From positions 479,789-543,788 of the forward strand of contig NZ_FUXW01000002.1 of assembly GCF_900167005.1 (NCBI RefSeq): a stretch of DNA of 64,000 nt, read 5' to 3'. The notes below the pieces were generated by a model. That model made no database searches. It was given only the letters and a program-made list of their open reading frames with translations, and had not been told where the DNA came from. Source of the stretch: Butyricicoccus pullicaecorum DSM 23266. Its GTDB lineage: Bacteria > Bacillota > Clostridia > Oscillospirales > Butyricicoccaceae. Shown in pieces: positions 1 to 9,271 of this stretch. The position numbers and the translations under genes were made by a program. Each line of letters starts with the position of its first letter. Position 1 is the first letter of the stretch.

Positions 1-53
1 TGACACAAATCCACAAAATATATTTGTGCGCATTTTACAATTCCCTGACAAAT

Positions 54-1892
54 TTATTCTACTGTGACCGATTTTGCCAGATTACGCGGCTTATCGACAT
101 CGCAGCTGCGCTCAACGGCAACATAATATGCAAGAAGCTGTAACGGAACGATGGACAGCGATGCGGAGAACAAAGCGGGACATTCCGGCAGGCGAACAAC
201 ATGTCGGCATGCACTTTCATCACCCGAAAAGTCCGATCCTGCAATCAGGATAACCTCTGCACCGCGCGAAGTAACCTCTCGAATGTTAGACACCGTTTTC
301 TCATAGAGCTCGGGCTGTGTTGCCAGTGCAACAACCAGCGTACCGTCTTCGATCAGCGAGATCGTACCGTGCTTGAGCTCACCTGCCGCGTATGCCTCGG
401 AGTGAATGTACGAAATCTCCTTGAGCTTGAGCGATGCTTCCATAGCAGCGGCATAGTCGAGGCCACGTCCCAAGAAGAACACACTGCTTCGGTTATGATA
501 TCTGGTTGCCAGATACTGCATGGTCTGCTTGCACTCCAGCATTTTCTCCAGCATCTCGGGCAGCGCCTGAAGCTGGTCACAGAATGCACGCTGCTCTTCT
601 TCATTCATTTTGCCACGCGCGTAGGCCAATCTTCCTGCAATCAGATAGAGTGCCGCGAGCTGCGCAGAATATGCCTTGGTGGTTGCAACCGAAATCTCCG
701 GGCCTGCCCAAGTGTACAGAACGCCATCCGCCTCGCGGGCAATGGTCGAGGAAACCACATTGACAATCGCGATTGCAAACGCACCTGCCTCCTTCGCCTG
801 ACGCATTGCCGCCAGCGTGTCGGCAGTCTCACCCGACTGGCTGATGACGATGCACAGATCATCCGGCTCGACGATCGGGTTTTCGTAACGGAACTCCGAT
901 GCGACACGTGCCGTGCAGCGTACGCGGCCGATCGTCTCAATGACGCGCTGACCTACAATACCTGCATGCAGTGCCGAACCACAGCCAATGATATGCACAT
1001 GATTGGCTTTTTTCAAGCGGTCATCGGTCAGGCCGTTCTCTTCAAATACGATCTGACCGTCACGGATACGAGGCTGGATGGTCTGCGCAATTGCGCGGGG
1101 CTGCTCCATGATCTCCTTGATCATAAAGTGCTCGTAACCGCCCTTTTCGGCTGCGGACATATCCCAGGTAACCGTACGTACTTCCTTCTCAATCGGTTCG
1201 CCAAATGCATTGAAGACCTGCACGCTGTCCGGACGAATAATTGCAACCTCATTGTCGTCCAAAATCATATACTTACGGGTGCGGCGAATGATCGCAGTCA
1301 CATCGGACGCGATCATATTCTCTCCGTCGCCCAGACCAATGACCAGCGGGTTGTCGCGACGCGCTGCAACAATTTCATCCGGTCGATCAAGCGAGACAAC
1401 ACCCAGTGCGTAAGAGCCGCGTACGCGGTGAATTGCACGCAGTACCGTCTTGGCAATATCTCCATCCTGAGATTCCTTGTGCAGATCGGCAATCAGGTGC
1501 GCTACGGTCTCGGTATCGGTCTCCGAACGGAATACATAGCCGCGTGCGGTCAGATGCTCACGCAGTTCCAGATAATTTTCGATAATGCCGTTATGAACGA
1601 CTGCAATTTTACCGTCGCCGCCCAAATGCGGATGCGAGTTTGCGTCGGACGGTTCGCCATGGGTTGCCCAGCGCGTATGGCCAATACCGCAGGTGCAGTG
1701 CAGTCCGCCTGCCTCGCGCACCTTTTCCTCCAGAGCGTCGATGCGTCCACGGGTCTTGATAACACGCAGGCCATCCTCGGTCATTGCCGCAATACCGGCA
1801 GAATCATAACCACGATATTCCAGCGCATGCAGTCCTTTAATCAGGATCGGCAGTGCATTTTCTCTTCCTGTAAAACCAACAATACCACACAT
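54..1892 (-). CDS. glmS: Glutamine--fructose-6-phosphate aminotransferase (isomerizing)
   Basis: Makes glucosamine-6-phosphate from fructose-6-phosphate and glutamine, the first step toward UDP-GlcNAc for peptidoglycan; cytosolic. The 612-residue product starts MCGIVGFTG, so Cys2 becomes the N-terminal nucleophile of the glutamine amidotransferase domain (about residues 2-220). Two SIS sugar-isomerase domains follow (about 290-430 and 460-600), with the sugar-phosphate loop SQSGETADT and a C-terminal KPRNLAKSVTVE tail typical of the family. Length is normal. It is the last gene before the left window edge and is preceded by a glmS ribozyme, so expression should fall when GlcN6P is plentiful. 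glmM lies just upstream on the same strand. Confidence 0.98.
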   Translation of the reverse strand: MCGIVGFTGRENALPILIKGLHALEYRGYDSAGIAAMTEDGLRVIKTRGRIDALEEKVREAGGLHCTCGIGHTRWATHGEPSDANSHPHLGGDGKIAVVHNGIIENYLELREHLTARGYVFRSETDTETVAHLIADLHKESQDGDIAKTVLRAIHRVRGSYALGVVSLDRPDEIVAARRDNPLVIGLGDGENMIASDVTAIIRRTRKYMILDDNEVAIIRPDSVQVFNAFGEPIEKEVRTVTWDMSAAEKGGYEHFMIKEIMEQPRAIAQTIQPRIRDGQIVFEENGLTDDRLKKANHVHIIGCGSALHAGIVGQRVIETIGRVRCTARVASEFRYENPIVEPDDLCIVISQSGETADTLAAMRQAKEAGAFAIAIVNVVSSTIAREADGVLYTWAGPEISVATTKAYSAQLAALYLIAGRLAYARGKMNEEEQRAFCDQLQALPEMLEKMLECKQTMQYLATRYHNRSSVFFLGRGLDYAAAMEASLKLKEISYIHSEAYAAGELKHGTISLIEDGTLVVALATQPELYEKTVSNIREVTSRGAEVILIAGSDFSGDESACRHVVRLPECPALFSASLSIVPLQLLAYYVAVERSCDVDKPRNLAKSVTVE

Positions 1893-1949
1893 TTGTGTTT
1901 AGTCCTCCAATAGTTTAACGCGATAAAGATCTAAAAAAGGGTATAAAAA

Positions 1950-2109
1950 TAGTGGGTCATGCGAAGACGCTCTGTTTCCGGGATCACTCCCGGGGTTTAC
2001 ACGTCCTGCTAACGACCGGCTCACTCGCGGCCGAAGGGTCATCCGCCGAATTTTCGATCAACCCTTACCTCGTCCACTGCGAAACGGGCTGCTCCGCAGT
2101 TCTGGCGCT
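1950..2109 (-). ncRNA. glmS ribozyme (GlcN6P-activated self-cleaving riboswitch)
   Basis: Read on the minus strand, the leader of glmS begins AGCGCCAGAACTG and continues with TGACGAGGTAAGGGTT, then ATTCGGCGGATGACCCTT. These are the hallmark core blocks of the glmS ribozyme (pseudoknotted P2 region and GlcN6P pocket). The expected cleavage point is between the A at 2109 and the G at 2108. Hairpins on the 3' side (about 1950-2040) fit P3/P4. The element ends about 60 bases before the glmS start codon. In the family, cleavage destabilises the mRNA when GlcN6P is high. The 3' boundary is approximate. Confidence 0.95.
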
Positions 2110-2120
2110 ATCGATATGCA

Positions 2121-2126
2121 ATTATA
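2121..2126 (-). promoter_or_regulatory. Putative -10 box of the glmS promoter
   Basis: Perfect TATAAT on the minus strand, 12 bases before the ribozyme cleavage site. A start point about 7 bases downstream would leave only a few nucleotides 5' of the cleavage site, the usual arrangement for glmS ribozymes. No convincing -35 box is visible. Confidence 0.55.
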
Positions 2127-2218
2127 CGCTTTGGCCTCACCTTCTTTCCTGATATTAAAAATGATAAATTCCGCCGCATGGCACATACGCGGCCACACGG
2201 CGGGACATTCATCCATAC

Positions 2219-3571
2219 TTAGCCAACAACCGACCGAATCACATCAGCCACTTGTTCTGCAACCGACTGTACCTTGTCGGCATCTACGCCTTCAACCATA
2301 ACGCGTACCAATGCTTCTGTGCCCGAAGCACGTACCAGAATGCGGCCCTCACCGAGTGCTGCATTGCCCTCTTCGATCGACTTTGCAACCTCAGGACGCT
2401 CTGCAATGGTGTGCTTGTCGCTGTTCGGCACCTTGACGTTGATCTGCACCTGCGGCCACGGTACAACTTCATCGGCAATCTGAGAGCACTTCTTTCCGCT
2501 CTCCTTGAGAATGTGCATAAACTGGATTGCAGTCAGCTGGCCGTCACCCGTCGAGGCATACTCGAGGAAGATAACATGACCGGACTGCTCACCGCCCAGA
2601 ATGTAGCCGTCACGCAGCATCATCTCCAGCACGTAGCGGTCACCAACATTGGCACACTTAATCTCCATGCCATTTTCCTTTGCATACTTATGCAGGCCCA
2701 TATTGGACATGATGGTTGCAACAAATGCATTGCCGCGCAGCTTACCCAGCTTCTTCATGTGTGCTGCACAGACTGCCATGATACGGTCACCATCCAGCAC
2801 CTCGCCGCGCTCGTCAACAACCAGGCAGCGGTCAGCGTCACCGTCAAATGCGATACCAATATCATAGTTGCCCGTACGCATACGCTCCTGCAGGTTTTCC
2901 AGATGGGTCGAACCACAGTTTGCGTTGATGTTGATGCCATTCGGCTCGTAGAAGCGCAGATCTGCACGGCATTCCAGCAGACGCATCAGACGAGTCACGG
3001 TCGTCGAGGACGCGCCGTTCGCGCAGTCAACCGCAACGCGCAGGCCGCTCAGATCGCCCGGAACGGTCTCTGCCAGATGATCGGTGTACTCTACGACCGG
3101 ATCGATGGACGAGCGAATCACGCAGCCCAGATGCTCATGGCTTGCCTTGGGTACACTGTCGAAATTGTCGATAAACTCCTCAATACGGTTTTCCAGCTCA
3201 TCGGACAGCTTATAGCCCGAGCCTGCAAAAATCTTGATACCATTGTACTCAAAGGAGTTGTGACTGGCCGAAATGACAATGCCTGCATCTGCCTTATGCT
3301 TGATGGTCAGATAAGCGATTGCCGGAGTCGGAATGACACCCAGAAGCTCGACATCTGCACCAACCGAGCAGATACCGGCAACCAGTGCGCTCTCCAGCAT
3401 ATCCGAAGAAATACGGGTGTCCTTACCAATCAGCAGCTTTGCCTTGCCACCGGCATTTCTCTCCTGCGTCAGTACATGTGCAGCAGATGCACCAATCTTA
3501 AACGCAAGCATTGCATCCAGTTCGACATTCGCCACACCGCGAACACCGTCAGTTCCAAAATATTTACCCAA
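2219..3571 (-). CDS. glmM: Phosphoglucosamine mutase
   Basis: Interconverts glucosamine-6-phosphate and glucosamine-1-phosphate on the way to UDP-GlcNAc; cytosolic. The four-domain alpha-phosphohexomutase fold is marked by KYFGTDGVRG at the N-terminus, the phosphoserine loop VISASHNSFEYNG, the Mg-binding DGDADR loop and the C-terminal RASGTEALVRVMVEG phosphate-binding loop. A TTG at 3571 is chosen as the start: it gives MGKYFGTDGVRG, as in the family, puts the active serine near residue 103, and has AAGGA about 12 bases upstream. An ATG at 3592 is in frame but would add seven atypical residues. It follows ruvB closely on the same strand. Confidence 0.97.
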   Translation of the reverse strand: MGKYFGTDGVRGVANVELDAMLAFKIGASAAHVLTQERNAGGKAKLLIGKDTRISSDMLESALVAGICSVGADVELLGVIPTPAIAYLTIKHKADAGIVISASHNSFEYNGIKIFAGSGYKLSDELENRIEEFIDNFDSVPKASHEHLGCVIRSSIDPVVEYTDHLAETVPGDLSGLRVAVDCANGASSTTVTRLMRLLECRADLRFYEPNGININANCGSTHLENLQERMRTGNYDIGIAFDGDADRCLVVDERGEVLDGDRIMAVCAAHMKKLGKLRGNAFVATIMSNMGLHKYAKENGMEIKCANVGDRYVLEMMLRDGYILGGEQSGHVIFLEYASTGDGQLTAIQFMHILKESGKKCSQIADEVVPWPQVQINVKVPNSDKHTIAERPEVAKSIEEGNAALGEGRILVRASGTEALVRVMVEGVDADKVQSVAEQVADVIRSVVG

Positions 3572-3608
3572 TGTTATGACACATCCTTCCATTTTTATGA
3601 AGGGTAAT

Positions 3609-4649
3609 TTACAGCATTTGCTGGCCGTTCGGCAGTTCTACCCCTAAATGCTCATACGCTCGAAGTGTAACACACCGTCCGCGCGGTGTACGGTTCAAGA
3701 ATCCGATCTGCATGAGGTACGGCTCATAGACATCTTCCAGCGTAACTGCTTCCTCTCCGATTGTCGCCGCAAGGGTATCCAATCCCACAGGGCCGCCGTT
3801 ATAGTTGACAATAATGCTGGTCAGCATTCTGCGGTCAATATTATCCAGCCCCAGTGCATCAATATCCAATGCCTTGAGGGCCATATCAGCGGTCTCTTTG
3901 GTGATGATACCGTCGCCTTTCACCTGCGCGAAATCGCGCACACGGCGCAGCAGACGATTTGCAATACGCGGCGTACCACGCGAGCGGCGGGCAATTTCGT
4001 AAGCGCCGTCATACCGGCTATGTACGCCGAGAATACCGGCCGAGCGGGTTACGATCTTTTCCAGATCCTCTGCGCTGTACAACTCCAGACGCAGCATGAC
4101 ACCGAATCGGTCTCGAAGCGGAGACGTCATCTGACCGGCACGCGTTGTCGCACCGATCAGCGTGAATTTCGGCAAATCCAAACGGATAGAACGAGCAGAC
4201 GGTCCCTTGCCGATGATGATATCCAGCGCATAGTCCTCCATTGCAGGGTACAGAATCTCTTCGACGCTGCGGTTGAGACGGTGAATCTCATCAATAAACA
4301 GAATATCATTTTCTGCCAGATTGGTCAAGATTGCAGCAAGATCTCCTGCCTTCTCAATGGCAGGACCGGAAGTGATACGAATATTCACTCCCATCTCTGC
4401 CGCGATGATATTTGCAAGCGTCGTCTTACCCAGTCCCGGAGGTCCGTAAAGCAGCGTATGGTCGAGCGGTTCGCCGCGCTGTTTGGCTGCTTCAATAAAG
4501 ACGGAAAGATTTTCCTTGACCTTACTCTGTCCGATGTAGTCTTCCATACATTTGGGACGCAGCGAGTTGTCAGTCTCATCCTCTTTGATCTGGCGGCTGG
4601 ATACGATGCGTTCATCGTCCATCATACCGCCGGAAAATTCAATACTCAA
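3609..4649 (-). CDS. ruvB: Holliday junction branch migration helicase subunit RuvB
   Basis: AAA+ motor that drives branch migration of Holliday junctions with RuvA and delivers them to RuvC. Walker A is [12 protein letters not shown], Walker B is [11 protein letters not shown], and the sensor segment IGATTRAG is clear; a winged-helix DNA-binding domain with TPRGR follows at the C-terminus. 346 residues is the usual size. The listed start is a TTG preceded by GGCGGTGA; ATG codons at 4625 and 4622 give the common MDDERIVS start but have poor ribosome sites. Third gene of ruvC-ruvA-ruvB, 14 bases after ruvA. Confidence 0.97.
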   Translation of the reverse strand: MSIEFSGGMMDDERIVSSRQIKEDETDNSLRPKCMEDYIGQSKVKENLSVFIEAAKQRGEPLDHTLLYGPPGLGKTTLANIIAAEMGVNIRITSGPAIEKAGDLAAILTNLAENDILFIDEIHRLNRSVEEILYPAMEDYALDIIIGKGPSARSIRLDLPKFTLIGATTRAGQMTSPLRDRFGVMLRLELYSAEDLEKIVTRSAGILGVHSRYDGAYEIARRSRGTPRIANRLLRRVRDFAQVKGDGIITKETADMALKALDIDALGLDNIDRRMLTSIIVNYNGGPVGLDTLAATIGEEAVTLEDVYEPYLMQIGFLNRTPRGRCVTLRAYEHLGVELPNGQQML

Positions 4650-4663
4650 TCCTGTTCACCGCC

Positions 4664-5284
4664 TTAACCCATCGCCAAGCGCTTGAGGCAAACACGGATA
4701 ATCGATTCTGCATCCGGGTACTCCGACAAGTCCAGTCCTTCCAGTGCTGCGAGGGCTTCGGACTGTGCATATCCCAGTACCATGAGCGCTGCGATGGCTT
4801 CCTGCGTATGATTTACACTTGCACCGCCCTGTGCGGGGAGCTCCAAGGCAGCAGAGCCGCCATTTTTCGCGCCTTCCAACTGCTCTTTGCTCATCTTATC
4901 GCGCAGTTCCAGCACGATGCGCTGAGCAATCTTTTTGCCGATGCCCGGTGCCTGGGTGAGCAGCTTTTCCTCTCCGGTAATGATCGAGAGTGCCAACCGG
5001 CTGGGCGGCGCGACCGACAAAATGGCCAGTGCCGCTTTGGGACCGACACCGGATACACCGATCAGCATTTTAAAGCAGCTCAGCTCTTCCTGATCGGCAA
5101 ATCCATACAGGTCAAAAATATCTTCCCGCACATAAAGATAGGTATACAGGCGTGCAGGCTTTCCTACCTTGACCTGAGAAATCGTATTTTGCGATGTATG
5201 ACAGGCATAACCTACGCCTGCGCAATCGATCACGCACAGCGACTGTTCGACAAATGCCACTGTGCCTTCCACATAATAAAACAT
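4664..5284 (-). CDS. ruvA: Holliday junction branch migration protein RuvA
   Basis: Tetrameric DNA-binding subunit that recognises the four-way junction and loads RuvB. An OB-fold occupies about residues 1-63 (FYYVEGTVAFVE start), tandem helix-hairpin-helix motifs follow (GVSGVGPKAALAILS and APGIGKKIAQRIVLELRDK), and a small C-terminal three-helix RuvB-contact domain closes the protein. 206 residues, family-typical. GGAG lies 9 bases before the ATG. It lies between ruvC and ruvB in one operon. Confidence 0.97.
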   Translation of the reverse strand: MFYYVEGTVAFVEQSLCVIDCAGVGYACHTSQNTISQVKVGKPARLYTYLYVREDIFDLYGFADQEELSCFKMLIGVSGVGPKAALAILSVAPPSRLALSIITGEEKLLTQAPGIGKKIAQRIVLELRDKMSKEQLEGAKNGGSAALELPAQGGASVNHTQEAIAALMVLGYAQSEALAALEGLDLSEYPDAESIIRVCLKRLAMG

Positions 5285-5308
5285 AAGCGATTACTCCGTA
5301 TTAAAAGC

Positions 5309-5800
5309 TCACTTTTGCGTATAAAGTGCCGAACGGCTTGCATGGCCATGACAAATTGCCACTGCCAGTGCGTCGGCTGCGTCATCCGGCCGCGGCACTT
5401 TGGCAAGACCCAACATGATGCGTGTCATTTCCATCATCTGATGCTTATCCGCCTTGCCGTATCCAACCACCGACTGTTTGACCTGAGACGGTGTATAGGA
5501 TACAGGATGCAGTCCCTTTTGCGCGAGTGCCAGCAAAATGACACCGCGTGCCTGTGCGACCTGAATGCCGGTCGTGATATTCTGATTGAAAAATAATTCT
5601 TCCACCGCGGCAGCTTCCGGATGAAAGGTATCGATCAGCGTACACAGATCATCGTACAGTTCACACAAACGCAAGTGCATCGGTGCACCGATCTGTGTTG
5701 TGATCGCTCCATACTGAATCGGGGTAAACTTCCTGCCGTCATACCGGACAACACCGTAGCCGATGGTTCCATAACCAGGATCAATCCCGAGAATTACCAT
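5309..5800 (-). CDS. ruvC: Crossover junction endodeoxyribonuclease RuvC
   Basis: Resolves Holliday junctions by symmetrical nicking. The RNase-H-like fold is shown by ILGIDPGYGTIGYG (first catalytic Asp), the AAVEELFF segment (second acidic residue) and RPDDAADALAVAICH (last two acidic residues). 163 residues, normal size. AAGGAG lies 10 bases before the ATG. First gene of the ruvCAB operon, with an extended -10 promoter about 70 bases upstream. Confidence 0.97.
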   Translation of the reverse strand: MVILGIDPGYGTIGYGVVRYDGRKFTPIQYGAITTQIGAPMHLRLCELYDDLCTLIDTFHPEAAAVEELFFNQNITTGIQVAQARGVILLALAQKGLHPVSYTPSQVKQSVVGYGKADKHQMMEMTRIMLGLAKVPRPDDAADALAVAICHGHASRSALYTQK

Positions 5801-5866
5801 ATTGTACTTGCTCCTTATTCTTTGGAAAGACCTGAATGCAGCACATTTATGTGTTGCTCTCCGGCT

Positions 5867-5872
5867 ATTATA
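5867..5872 (-). promoter_or_regulatory. Extended -10 promoter element upstream of ruvC
   Basis: Minus-strand TGGTATAAT, a perfect -10 with an upstream TGn extension, 67 bases before the ruvC ATG. No good -35 is visible, as is common for extended -10 promoters. No clear SOS box was seen near it. Confidence 0.55.
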
Positions 5873-5936
5873 CCACAGCTGTCCTTTTCAGAAAAGAAAT
5901 TTTTCATATTTCCAGTCACATAAAAGGGACTCTGTT

Positions 5937-7202
5937 TTATTTGCAAAGACCGCTCTGAATCAATTTTTCAGCAGCAAGCAGAATACCCGCCTTACCCGAC
6001 GGATAGGTCAAGCCGCCCTGCATATAGCAGACATAGGGCTCACGCATGGGAGCATCTGCACTCAGCTCAATCGACGCACCCTGCACAAAAGCACCGGCAG
6101 CCATGATAACCGGATCGTCATATCCGGGCATTGCCCAAGGTTCAGGCGTAACAAAGGAATCGACCGGCGCACCTGCCTGAATGCCCTCGCAGAAACGGCG
6201 CAGCGGATCGGGTGCACCGAATGCGATGGTCTGGATGATGTCGTAACGCGGTGCTTCGGGTGCCGGATCGACGGTAAAGCCCAGCAGCTGCATGACCTTT
6301 GCACAGAATACAGCGGTCTTGATGGCCTGTGCCGTCACATGCGGTGCAAGGAACAGTCCCTGATAGAGCAGACGATTCTGTCCCATCGTACAGCCGCATT
6401 CTCCACCGATACCCGGTGCAGTCAGGCGGTAAGCCGCACGCTCAACCAGATCCTTTCGTCCCACGATATAGCCGCCAGTGGGTGCCAAGCCGCCGCCCGG
6501 GTTCTTAATCAGCGAGCCTGCGCACATGTCTGCGCCTACCTGGGTCGGCTCCAGCTCTTCGGTGAATTCGCCGTAGCAGTTATCGACCATGATGACTGCA
6601 TTGGGATTGACACGGCGTACCACTGCACATGCCTCGCCAATCTCAGCGCAGGACAGCGTCTGACGTACCGCATAGCCGCGCGAACGCTGTAAAAAGACCA
6701 TCTTGACATCATCTGCCGCAGCTGCCTTTTCGATCGCCTCCAAGTCCAGACGGCCATCCTTCAAATCTATCTGTCGATAGCCAATGCCGTAACGCTTCAT
6801 GCTGCCCGGGCAGTCTCCCGTGACCGTGTTGAGCAGCGTATCATACGGTGCGCTGGTGACAGACAGCATAACGTCTCCCGGCTCCAATGCGCCAAACAGT
6901 GCGCACGACAGTGCATGGGTGCCATTGACAAAGCCCAAGCGCACCAAACCAGCCTCGGTACCGAACAGATCTGCATAGATCTCTTCCAGCGTGTCACGGC
7001 CATGATCGTCATAGCCATAGCCAGTCGTTCCGGCAAACATGGTATCCGATACGCGATGTGCACGGAATGCTGCAAGCACCTTCTGCGTATTATAGTCTGC
7101 GATCTCATCAATGCGGGAGAAATACGGGGTGAGATACTGCTCTGCCTGCTTGCCCAGCTCTACGACCCGCTCCGACAGACCTAAAAAGTTTTCCTTCTTC
7201 AA
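5937..7202 (-). CDS. Methionine gamma-lyase-like PLP enzyme (aluminium resistance protein family)
   Basis: PLP-dependent, Cys/Met-metabolism-like enzyme of the family annotated as aluminium resistance protein (YnbB-like in Bacillus); the physiological reaction is not established. Seen in the 421 residues: FVNGTHALSCALFGAL cofactor-pocket segment, VMVDNCYGEFTE (the PLP-binding Asp), and AGSLIKNPGGG with the likely Schiff-base lysine. The start is TTG with GGAG about 10 bases upstream. It stands alone between the envelope-gene operon and ruvC. Family assignment is firm; substrate is unknown. Confidence 0.85.
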   Translation of the reverse strand: MKKENFLGLSERVVELGKQAEQYLTPYFSRIDEIADYNTQKVLAAFRAHRVSDTMFAGTTGYGYDDHGRDTLEEIYADLFGTEAGLVRLGFVNGTHALSCALFGALEPGDVMLSVTSAPYDTLLNTVTGDCPGSMKRYGIGYRQIDLKDGRLDLEAIEKAAAADDVKMVFLQRSRGYAVRQTLSCAEIGEACAVVRRVNPNAVIMVDNCYGEFTEELEPTQVGADMCAGSLIKNPGGGLAPTGGYIVGRKDLVERAAYRLTAPGIGGECGCTMGQNRLLYQGLFLAPHVTAQAIKTAVFCAKVMQLLGFTVDPAPEAPRYDIIQTIAFGAPDPLRRFCEGIQAGAPVDSFVTPEPWAMPGYDDPVIMAAGAFVQGASIELSADAPMREPYVCYMQGGLTYPSGKAGILLAAEKLIQSGLCK

Positions 7203-7286
7203 TTTACTGATCTCCTCTATTCAAAATACTGTATGCGCACGCGGCGCAAAATAATGAACTCTCTTTTTATGATACAAATACAAATC

Positions 7287-7316
7287 TATGGCCGGCACAA
7301 CTCGGTGCCGGCCATA
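7287..7316 (-). terminator. Strong hairpin after the 259-residue membrane protein gene
   Basis: Twelve-base-pair perfect stem TATGGCCGGCAC with a 6-base loop, just after the stop of the gene at 7322. There is no long T-tract, so termination efficiency is uncertain. Confidence 0.6.
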
Positions 7317-7321
7317 AGACA

Positions 7322-8101
7322 TTAAGCGTCAACAAAAATTGTGTGATTTTGCCCGGGCAGCGTGAACAGATTATCCGCCGGACGCTCCAGACTCAAAACC
7401 GAAGTCTGGATAAACTGCGTTCGCGTTCCCTCCTGTGAAAAGCTTGCGCTGTACAGCAAGCCGGTCACTGTGGATACAATATACTCTGCCGTGCGGCCAT
7501 CCTGAACCGCTGTCACACGAATCATCGGCTGACCGGAAAGTTCGGTCAACTCAGCTTCCTGAATCTGGTCTGCCGGAAGCTCGCACACCGTTTCGTAGGT
7601 CGGCAGCATAGCTGCCTCTCCGGGAGAAAAGCTGCCAGCCTGACCGCTGTAATACGTGCTGCTGCCCGCATCCCATGCGTAGATCTTTCCATCGTACTGG
7701 AGCTGCACTTGCGTAATCACGCCATCCCCATTCAGCGTCTCGACGCGGTATGCACCATCACGCGCATACTGCCTGCACTGTAAGGTTCCAGCACCGCCAT
7801 CCCAATACAGGGTGTTGGTGACCGAGCAGCTATACGAACTCGGTCTGCTCAGCGAAGCAATGACCGCTTGTACATTGCTGGGATCGACAGTGATCTGCGC
7901 AATCTTGCTCTCGTTCTGCTGGGCAAAATCTTCGGTTTGCTCGTCGATCATGCCCTGCTGCTCGGTATCACTCGGAAGTACCAAGGTGGATTTACCATCC
8001 TGAAACAAGTTGGACGATAAAATGAAGCTCAGTCCCAAAGTGACAATCATGGCAAACGCACACAGTGCGCCGATCAAAGCCGACTTTTGTTTATTCGGCA
8101 T
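7322..8101 (-). CDS. Membrane-anchored extracellular protein of unknown function
   Basis: Not recognised with certainty. The 259-residue product has a short basic N-terminus, one hydrophobic segment (about residues 9-31, SALIGALCAFAMIVTLGLSF) without a lipobox cysteine, then an acidic, glutamine-rich linker and a soluble domain rich in beta-strand-like stretches (about 80-259). The soluble part resembles in outline the LolA/LppX-type half-barrels in some sporulation or lipoprotein families, but this is a weak impression. GGAGAGGACAGT precedes the ATG. It is the last gene of trpS-tagO-wecB, 21 bases after wecB, suggesting an envelope role. Confidence 0.75.
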   Translation of the reverse strand: MPNKQKSALIGALCAFAMIVTLGLSFILSSNLFQDGKSTLVLPSDTEQQGMIDEQTEDFAQQNESKIAQITVDPSNVQAVIASLSRPSSYSCSVTNTLYWDGGAGTLQCRQYARDGAYRVETLNGDGVITQVQLQYDGKIYAWDAGSSTYYSGQAGSFSPGEAAMLPTYETVCELPADQIQEAELTELSGQPMIRVTAVQDGRTAEYIVSTVTGLLYSASFSQEGTRTQFIQTSVLSLERPADNLFTLPGQNHTIFVDA

Positions 8102-8122
8102 ACTGTCCTCTCCTGCTCAGTC

Positions 8123-9271
8123 TTACGGACAAAAAGACTCGGGTGCATCCGCACGCAAACCAAAGTGATGCTCAATCGCCTGTACAATTCTTGCGCAGGT
8201 ATGGCCATCGCCATACGGATTGACCGCGTGCGCCATCTTTTCATACGCCTGTGCATCGTCAAACAGCTCGCAGGCCATCTGGAAGATCTGGTCTTCTACG
8301 ATGCCAGCCAGCTTGACCGTTCCGGCCTCGATTGCCTCGGGACGTTCGGTTTCGTGACGCAGCACCAGAACCGGCTTGCCCAGCGACGGAGCCTCTTCCT
8401 GAAGTCCGCCCGAGTCGGTCATAATCAGATAGCAGCGTGCCATCAGATTGTGCATCTCATCTACTGCAAGCGGAGCAATCAGATGAACGCGGTCGCGTCC
8501 GCCCAGGAATTTCTCCGCAGTCTCGCGAACGTACGGGCTCAGATGTACAGGATAGACAAAGTGTACATCCGGATAGCGGTCGGACAGACGAGCGATTGCA
8601 CGGCAGATGTTTTCCATCGGCTCGCCGTAATTTTCACGGCGATGTGCGGTCACGAGAACGACGCGGTCGTTCTTGAAATCCAGAGCCTGCAATGCAGGAT
8701 CACGGAATGCAAAGTCATCACGCACGGTCATGTGAATCGCATCTACTACCGTATTGCCGCAGACCAGAACACCATCGGTGATCTGCTCACGTGCCAGATT
8801 GTCGCGATTGCGTGCGGTCGGTGCAAAATGCAGATCGGCAATCTGGCCGACCAGCTTGCGGTTCATCTCTTCCGGGAACGGAGAGTATTTATCGTAGGTA
8901 CGCAGACCAGCTTCCACATGTCCGACCGGAATCTTGTGATAAAATGCTGCAAGTGCACCGGCAAACGTGGTCGAAGTGTCACCGTGTACCAGAACGATAT
9001 CCGGTTTGGCCTCTTCCAGCACGGCATCCAGACCATGCAGCGACTTTTCGGTAATGGTTGCAAGCGTCTGACGCTGCTCCATGATATCCAGATCATAGTC
9101 GGGCTTGATATTGAAAATATCCAGCACCTGATCGAGCATCTGACGATGCTGTGCCGTTACACAGACAATGCTTTCTGTATGCTCATTCTGCTCCAGTGCG
9201 TGAACCAGAGGAGCCATCTTAATCGCTTCCGGACGGGTACCGAAAACGGTCATGACTTTAATGTTTTTCAT
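8123..9271 (-). CDS. wecB: UDP-N-acetylglucosamine 2-epimerase (non-hydrolysing)
   Basis: Converts UDP-GlcNAc to UDP-ManNAc, used for wall teichoic acid linkage units or other ManNAc glycans. Diagnostic segments: VFGTRPEAIKMAPLV at the N-terminus, LVHGDTSTTFAGALAAF, GHVEAGLRTYDKYSPFPEE and TDSGGLQEEAPSLGKPVLV near the nucleotide site. The ATG at 9271 (MKNIKVMTVFGTRPEA) has AGGAAGACC before it and is preferred over an in-frame codon 8 triplets upstream. The start overlaps the 3' end of tagO by 14 bases, so the two are translationally linked. Confidence 0.96.
   Translation of the reverse strand: MKNIKVMTVFGTRPEAIKMAPLVHALEQNEHTESIVCVTAQHRQMLDQVLDIFNIKPDYDLDIMEQRQTLATITEKSLHGLDAVLEEAKPDIVLVHGDTSTTFAGALAAFYHKIPVGHVEAGLRTYDKYSPFPEEMNRKLVGQIADLHFAPTARNRDNLAREQITDGVLVCGNTVVDAIHMTVRDDFAFRDPALQALDFKNDRVVLVTAHRRENYGEPMENICRAIARLSDRYPDVHFVYPVHLSPYVRETAEKFLGGRDRVHLIAPLAVDEMHNLMARCYLIMTDSGGLQEEAPSLGKPVLVLRHETERPEAIEAGTVKLAGIVEDQIFQMACELFDDAQAYEKMAHAVNPYGDGHTCARIVQAIEHHFGLRADAPESFCP

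Noticed and set aside
201..1913. Long plus-strand reading frame opposite glmS (570 codons)
   Set aside because: Shadow frame; no ribosome site, Cys/Arg/Gln-rich composition, and glmS on the other strand is certain.
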